From assembly GCF_000178155.2 (NCBI RefSeq), contig NZ_ADKM02000050.1, positions 1 to 64,000 on the forward strand: a stretch of DNA of 64,000 bases. The letters are read 5' to 3'. This DNA comes from Hominimerdicola alba 8 (GTDB lineage Bacteria; Bacillota; Clostridia; Oscillospirales; Ruminococcaceae). Made by a program: the position numbers and the translations under genes. Below the pieces are notes generated by a model. The model worked only from the letters and a program-made list of their open reading frames with translations, did not search any database and was not told the DNA's origin. How positions within the stretch are numbered: position 1 is the stretch's first letter; the number at the start of each line of letters is the position of its first letter. Of the stretch, positions 60,667 through 64,000 are shown piece by piece.

Positions 60667-60866
60667 TTTTTTTGCGGCAGGTCGGACGGAATGTAAAATA
60701 AGGTGTCCTTCACTCCATATACAGCGTCAAAACGCCATGTCTGCGGGGCTTCATGCTTCTCCGCCCACCTGAACACGCGCTTATATCCGAGTATCCGACC
60801 ACTATATATAGTGCATTAAGTGTACATACAGCAAAGCACCCCCGAAAAACGGAGGTGCTTTTTTGT
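60667..60866 (+). ncRNA. Candidate structured non-coding RNA
   Basis: About 200 nt ending in a good intrinsic terminator, with no reading frame. Nested complementary blocks are visible: GGTCGGA (60680-60686) with TCCGACC (60794-60800), AGGTG (60701-60705) with CACCT (60766-60770), and two enclosed hairpins, GCGT-CAAA-ACGC (60724-60735) and CGGGG with CTCCG (60743-60762). A weak promoter (TTGTTA, 15 bp, TAATAT) lies at 60633-60659. Size and stem arrangement recall a 6S-like RNA, but I cannot assign a family. Strand choice rests on the terminator. Confidence 0.5.
60834..60865 (+). terminator. Terminator of the candidate RNA
   Basis: AAGCACCCCCG paired with CGGAGGTGCTT (one mismatch), A5 loop, T6 after the stem on the + strand. 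Confidence 0.88.
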
Positions 60867-60900
60867 GTGACCACTGCAAAACTCCGAAGAGTTCAGCATG

Positions 60901-61950
60901 TTAGTTTGCAAGACCCGATTTCTCGATACCTTCAACGAAGTATCTCTGGAGAAATACATACATTACCAGTATAGGTGTTATCGACAGCAGACAGCCTGCT
61001 TCCAGCCAAACGATTATCTGACGAACAGATACCGACTGACCATCGAACAACTGCTGTATCAGGTTGGTATTCAGGTTCTTCAGCATCAGCGCAACTGTGT
61101 CGTTGTTAGTGAAGAATGAACTGGATACATAGTAGTCATTCCAGTACCATACGATGGAGAACAGGAAAACTGTCAGGAAAGACTGCCTTGCGTTTGGTAT
61201 CATTATCTTCACGTAGGTGTAAAGAGGTGAACAGCCGTCAAGGTAAGCCGCATCTTCCAGTTCCTTCGGCAGTCCTCTGAAGAACTGACGGAAGATGAAG
61301 ATGAACAGACCTGCTCTGATACCGTTTGCGAACAGTGCGGGCAGATACATTGTCCACGGGCTGTTTATCAGCGAAGCGGATCTGCCCAGCGTGAACAGCT
61401 TTGCTAAGAATTCAGGCTTGAAGTGCGCAAACTGCATGTACAGAGGTATGGTGGTTATCTGAGGCGGAACGACGATCATCATTATAACGATGCCGAACAG
61501 TATGTTCTTGCCCTTGAACTTGAATCTTGCAAAGCCGTAGCCTGTTATCGAACAGGTCACGACCTGCAATATAGAAGCCACCAGATTGAGGATTATGGTG
61601 TTTATAAGGGTCTTATCGAACTTCATAACGCCCCATGTCTGCTTAACATTATCCATTGTGAAACTCTTTGGGATCCAGATGATAGAGGGGTCGTTCATCT
61701 GCTCACTGGGTCTGAATGCTGTTGACAGCATAAAGATCAGAGGATAGAGAATGATGAAACACAGACCAAACAATATCAGAAATCTGAAAACAGGCCAAAC
61801 AGCACTGATAGCCCTCTGTCTTCTGTTGTACTTGATCTGCTCAGGGGTCAGGAACTTTTCGATACCGATCTCTTTCATGCGTCTTTGACGCGCTTTAGCA
61901 GCCGCTTTACGTTCCTTTTCAAACTGCTTTTCTTCTTTTTTAGTCGCCAC
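60901..61950 (-). CDS. Carbohydrate ABC transporter permease (MalG/CUT1 type)
   Basis: A 349-residue inner-membrane permease with six helices. The EAA loop that contacts the ATPase is EDAAYLDGCSPLYTYVKIMIPN (about 235-256). An unusually long basic N-terminus (about 1-45, rich in Lys, Glu, Arg) precedes the first helix. Translation starts at GTG with AAGGGGGG 8 nt upstream. Forms the transport channel with the permease encoded just upstream. No ATPase gene is adjacent, as is common for CUT1 systems that share MsmK-type ATPases. Confidence 0.93.
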   Translation of the reverse strand: MATKKEEKQFEKERKAAAKARQRRMKEIGIEKFLTPEQIKYNRRQRAISAVWPVFRFLILFGLCFIILYPLIFMLSTAFRPSEQMNDPSIIWIPKSFTMDNVKQTWGVMKFDKTLINTIILNLVASILQVVTCSITGYGFARFKFKGKNILFGIVIMMIVVPPQITTIPLYMQFAHFKPEFLAKLFTLGRSASLINSPWTMYLPALFANGIRAGLFIFIFRQFFRGLPKELEDAAYLDGCSPLYTYVKIMIPNARQSFLTVFLFSIVWYWNDYYVSSSFFTNNDTVALMLKNLNTNLIQQLFDGQSVSVRQIIVWLEAGCLLSITPILVMYVFLQRYFVEGIEKSGLAN

Positions 61951-61964
61951 TTCTATCCCCCCTT

Positions 61965-62918
61965 TTACTCAACTTCGTAGTAGATGACCTTGTTCAGTAT
62001 GGCAACGATGATCGCAAGGCAAACACCGATTATCGCGAAGTAAGCCCACGCCATTGCCGCCGAATAGCCGTGATCCCAGTTGGTAGACTTGTTAAGAACT
62101 ATGGTCATTACCTTGTTGCCGGGGTCAACGAACGAGTCAACTACAGTGTAAACAACGCTTGCGAGTATCATCGGGCTGATCGTAGGAAGTGTGATCTTCC
62201 AGAAAAATTCCCATGATGTTGCGCCCTCCATCTGCGCCGCTTCCTTAGAGGCGGGCGAGATGCCCTGGAGAGCTGCCAATATCAGAAGTATCTGTATACC
62301 CGAGTTCCACACCAGATTGAAGATGTCGGTGGTCAGCGAATTGATGATGCTCGACAGCTTGTCACTGATGTTATATATGCCTAAGAAATTCAGCAGCTGG
62401 TCAACGAGGTTAGCCTCGAACATTGTGCTGAACTGCTCGGAACCGCCCGAGTAGCCGCCTGTGCTCATGTTACCGTTGATGATATCCATTACAGGACCCG
62501 TAGCGATGATAACAGGCAGGAAGAATACCGCTCTCGCGAAAGTTCTTCCCTTGAACTTCTGGTTAAGTACAAGTGCTATAAATATGGAGAATATGATTAT
62601 CAGAGGAGTCCTCAGCGCGGTGTTTTTAAGCATATCCACCAGCGCCAGCGAATAGTCCTGATCCTTACGGAAGGCATTCACATAGTTCTTCCAGCCGATA
62701 TATTTCATCTCCATGCCGCCGGGCTGTACGTGAGTTTCATTGAACGAGTAGATGATCGAAACGATCAGCGGGTATATGAAAAAGTATATAGTACCCAGTG
62801 CCCACAGTGCAATAAATCCGTAGCCGTACAGACCTTTTCTCTTTTCATAGGAGAGTCTGTGCTTTTTCTCCGCCTTTGCAGGCGCTGCAGCGGTAGTGGT
62901 CTTTTCAGTATCGCTCAT
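61965..62918 (-). CDS. Carbohydrate ABC transporter permease (MalF/CUT1 type)
   Basis: A 317-residue permease with six helices and the EAA loop KEAAQMEGATSWEFFWKITLP near residues 225-245. The N-terminus is Thr/Ala/Lys-rich. The ATG overlaps the stop of the preceding DUF5696 gene and has GGAGG upstream. The partner of the following MalG-type permease; the sugar is unknown. Confidence 0.93.
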   Translation of the reverse strand: MSDTEKTTTAAAPAKAEKKHRLSYEKRKGLYGYGFIALWALGTIYFFIYPLIVSIIYSFNETHVQPGGMEMKYIGWKNYVNAFRKDQDYSLALVDMLKNTALRTPLIIIFSIFIALVLNQKFKGRTFARAVFFLPVIIATGPVMDIINGNMSTGGYSGGSEQFSTMFEANLVDQLLNFLGIYNISDKLSSIINSLTTDIFNLVWNSGIQILLILAALQGISPASKEAAQMEGATSWEFFWKITLPTISPMILASVVYTVVDSFVDPGNKVMTIVLNKSTNWDHGYSAAMAWAYFAIIGVCLAIIVAILNKVIYYEVE

Positions 62919-64000
62919 TATCTCAGACCTCCTTCAATACAGTTTTCTATGCTGACGCTTCTGCCATCGACCGATGCTGTAGCATCTTCCTTGTTGATGA
63001 CTACCACAACGTCCTTCTGACCATCTTTAGAATATGTTGTGGTGAACTCATTGCCGTCAGCGCTTACCTCGTACTTGCTGATGGTGTAGTCGCCCAGACC
63101 GCTCAGCAGTTCGTTTTCAGCCTTGAACTGGTTAGCCGCAGCATCAGTCCAGCCCTTGTAGTTGGTATAATACAGCTTGTTGTAGTCTGTATCCTGCAAA
63201 ACATCGCTGTCTGCATAAGTGAAATCGTAGTGTATCTGCGAACCCGAAGCCAGCGCCAGCATGAATGTTTCATCAGTGTTGGAACTCTTGTTGATAGCGC
63301 TTGAAGAGTAAGGCAGATAGCCGTGAAGCACCATCTGATAGAACGGAATGTCGAAATCTGTCAGGTCAAATCCGCTTGACGATACGGGCACGCCTGTTAC
63401 CGTAGAAACATAAGGCAGAACGTAAGCGTTAGCCTCATCAGCTATCAGTGAACCGATGGAAGACTGTGCTTTCTGATAGTTCTCGACCACAGTGTTCATG
63501 GTCTTGTTTCTGGAGTATGTGTCCTTTCTGGTGTAGTCGCCCACCAGTCTTGACGAGAACATACCGAAGCCTGCGTTCTTAACGCCCTTGTCACTGAAAC
63601 TCTCGGTTATCTCTTCAAAGGTGTCCTGATACTTGCTGGGTGACAGCAGTGCAGGCGCAACGCCCTTCTGTGCAACGCCGAAGGACAGGCTGTAGGAAGA
63701 CTGTCTTGAATAAGCATTGGATATCCTTATGGCTGTACTGGTCAGTGTCCAGTAGCCTGCGCTCGACTTGTTCATGGTGAAGTTGTTGAGCGATGGGTAA
63801 ACAGTAACGCCGTCAGTACCCATGAAGTCCAGCATATCGCCCTTGCCGCCCAGTGTGCCCGAAGGCTTGAAGCCTGTGGAGATATTGCCCTTGATAGCGG
63901 CATTTGTCCAGTCGTTGTAGTTTACTGTGAAACCGCTGACGCCCTTGCCTTTAAGTTCGTCAACTATCTCACCTGCCTGGTCGAAGCCTGTTATCTCAGT
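62918..64000 (-). CDS. DUF5696 glycan-associated protein (5' end outside window)
   Basis: The frame is open to the right edge, so only the C-terminal 360 residues are visible. The sequence fits the DUF5696 family, large proteins often encoded beside CUT1 sugar permeases and possibly glycosidase-like (a segment near the edge reads GVSGFTVNYNDWTN, resembling a barrel strand). An ATG at 63835 is internal and not the start. It overlaps the MalF-type gene by 1 nt. The sugar-binding protein of the transporter is probably further right. Confidence 0.75.
   Translation of the reverse strand, partial: TEITGFDQAGEIVDELKGKGVSGFTVNYNDWTNAAIKGNISTGFKPSGTLGGKGDMLDFMGTDGVTVYPSLNNFTMNKSSAGYWTLTSTAIRISNAYSRQSSYSLSFGVAQKGVAPALLSPSKYQDTFEEITESFSDKGVKNAGFGMFSSRLVGDYTRKDTYSRNKTMNTVVENYQKAQSSIGSLIADEANAYVLPYVSTVTGVPVSSSGFDLTDFDIPFYQMVLHGYLPYSSSAINKSSNTDETFMLALASGSQIHYDFTYADSDVLQDTDYNKLYYTNYKGWTDAAANQFKAENELLSGLGDYTISKYEVSADGNEFTTTYSKDGQKDVVVVINKEDATASVDGRSVSIENCIEGGLR

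Larger units (their letters stand above)
60429..60900. other. Long intergenic region holding a candidate RNA
   Basis: 472 bp without a credible protein gene. The right half contains the structured RNA candidate at 60667-60866 with its terminator. The left half is AT-rich and contains the promoter region of the leftward 60156-60428 gene. Confidence 0.6.

Noticed and set aside
60667-60866. Firm assignment of the structured region as 6S RNA or a known riboswitch
   Set aside because: No recalled consensus sequence (TPP, SAM, cobalamin, c-di-GMP, glycine, THF, 6S) could be matched position by position; only a candidate RNA is supported.
1-64000. CRISPR array, prophage, integrative element or tRNA-linked island
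   Set aside because: No regularly spaced direct repeats, phage structural genes, integrase or tRNA genes were seen. The gene content is ordinary chromosomal housekeeping and polysaccharide metabolism.

Overview
This 64 kb stretch looks like the chromosome of a fibre-degrading Firmicute of the Ruminococcus group, most like Ruminococcus albus. This is inferred from several features together: a C-terminal dockerin on a secreted protein, a small GH130 mannoside phosphorylase, a GH26 mannanase-like lipoprotein, a GH95 fucosidase, FMN-type FabK, and a bacterial V/A-type ATPase. Promoters are classical sigma-A boxes (TTGACA-like, 17 bp, TATAAT-like). No rRNA, tRNA, CRISPR, prophage or transposase gene was seen.

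Layout. 1-4 kb: a dockerin/leucine-rich-repeat secreted protein and a two-gene ABC exporter. 4-8.5 kb: hisC, a methyltransferase and a RimI-like acetyltransferase behind a consensus promoter, then a lipoprotein and an HdeD-like membrane protein. 8.5-17.3 kb: a nine-gene V/A-type ATPase operon in the order G/H-C-I-K-F-E-A-B-D. 17.6-30 kb: an ACT-domain protein and homoserine dehydrogenase, acetyltransferases, a TrmN6-like methyltransferase, tsaD, an EAL protein with degenerate GGDEF, the GH130 phosphorylase, a DHHW lipoprotein, and cysK behind a pair of matching candidate operators. 30-34 kb: CheW, an alanine/glycine symporter, and fabD facing away from the rest of the fatty-acid genes. 33.8-45.4 kb: a long type II fatty-acid synthesis operon (fabH, fabK, fabG, fabF, accB, fabZ, accC, accD, accA, acpP) interspersed with four unrelated genes. 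45.5-49.8 kb: GH95, a small membrane protein and GH26 in one operon. 50-58.4 kb: small enzymes, DegV, four tandem paralogous membrane proteins, trmL, a pyridoxamine kinase and a lipid kinase. 58.6-64 kb: a beta-helix-like lipoprotein, a small NrdD-tail-like protein, a candidate structured RNA and a sugar ABC transporter running off the right edge.

The most unusual content lies between the genes. There are two families of miniature inverted-repeat elements. Three copies have exact 10-11 bp flanking direct repeats, which indicates transposition. In both families the long form carries a GC-rich palindrome in its centre and the short form lacks it. Similar palindromes also occur alone. Further repeats are a 103 bp near-perfect palindrome with a relic elsewhere, and a recurring TAGTAAACGAC tag. 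One element sits inside the fatty-acid operon and another directly upstream of the pyridoxamine kinase gene. Other points worth following up are the c-ring subunit with an unusual first hairpin, the tandem four-gene membrane family, and the candidate noncoding RNA near 60.7 kb.
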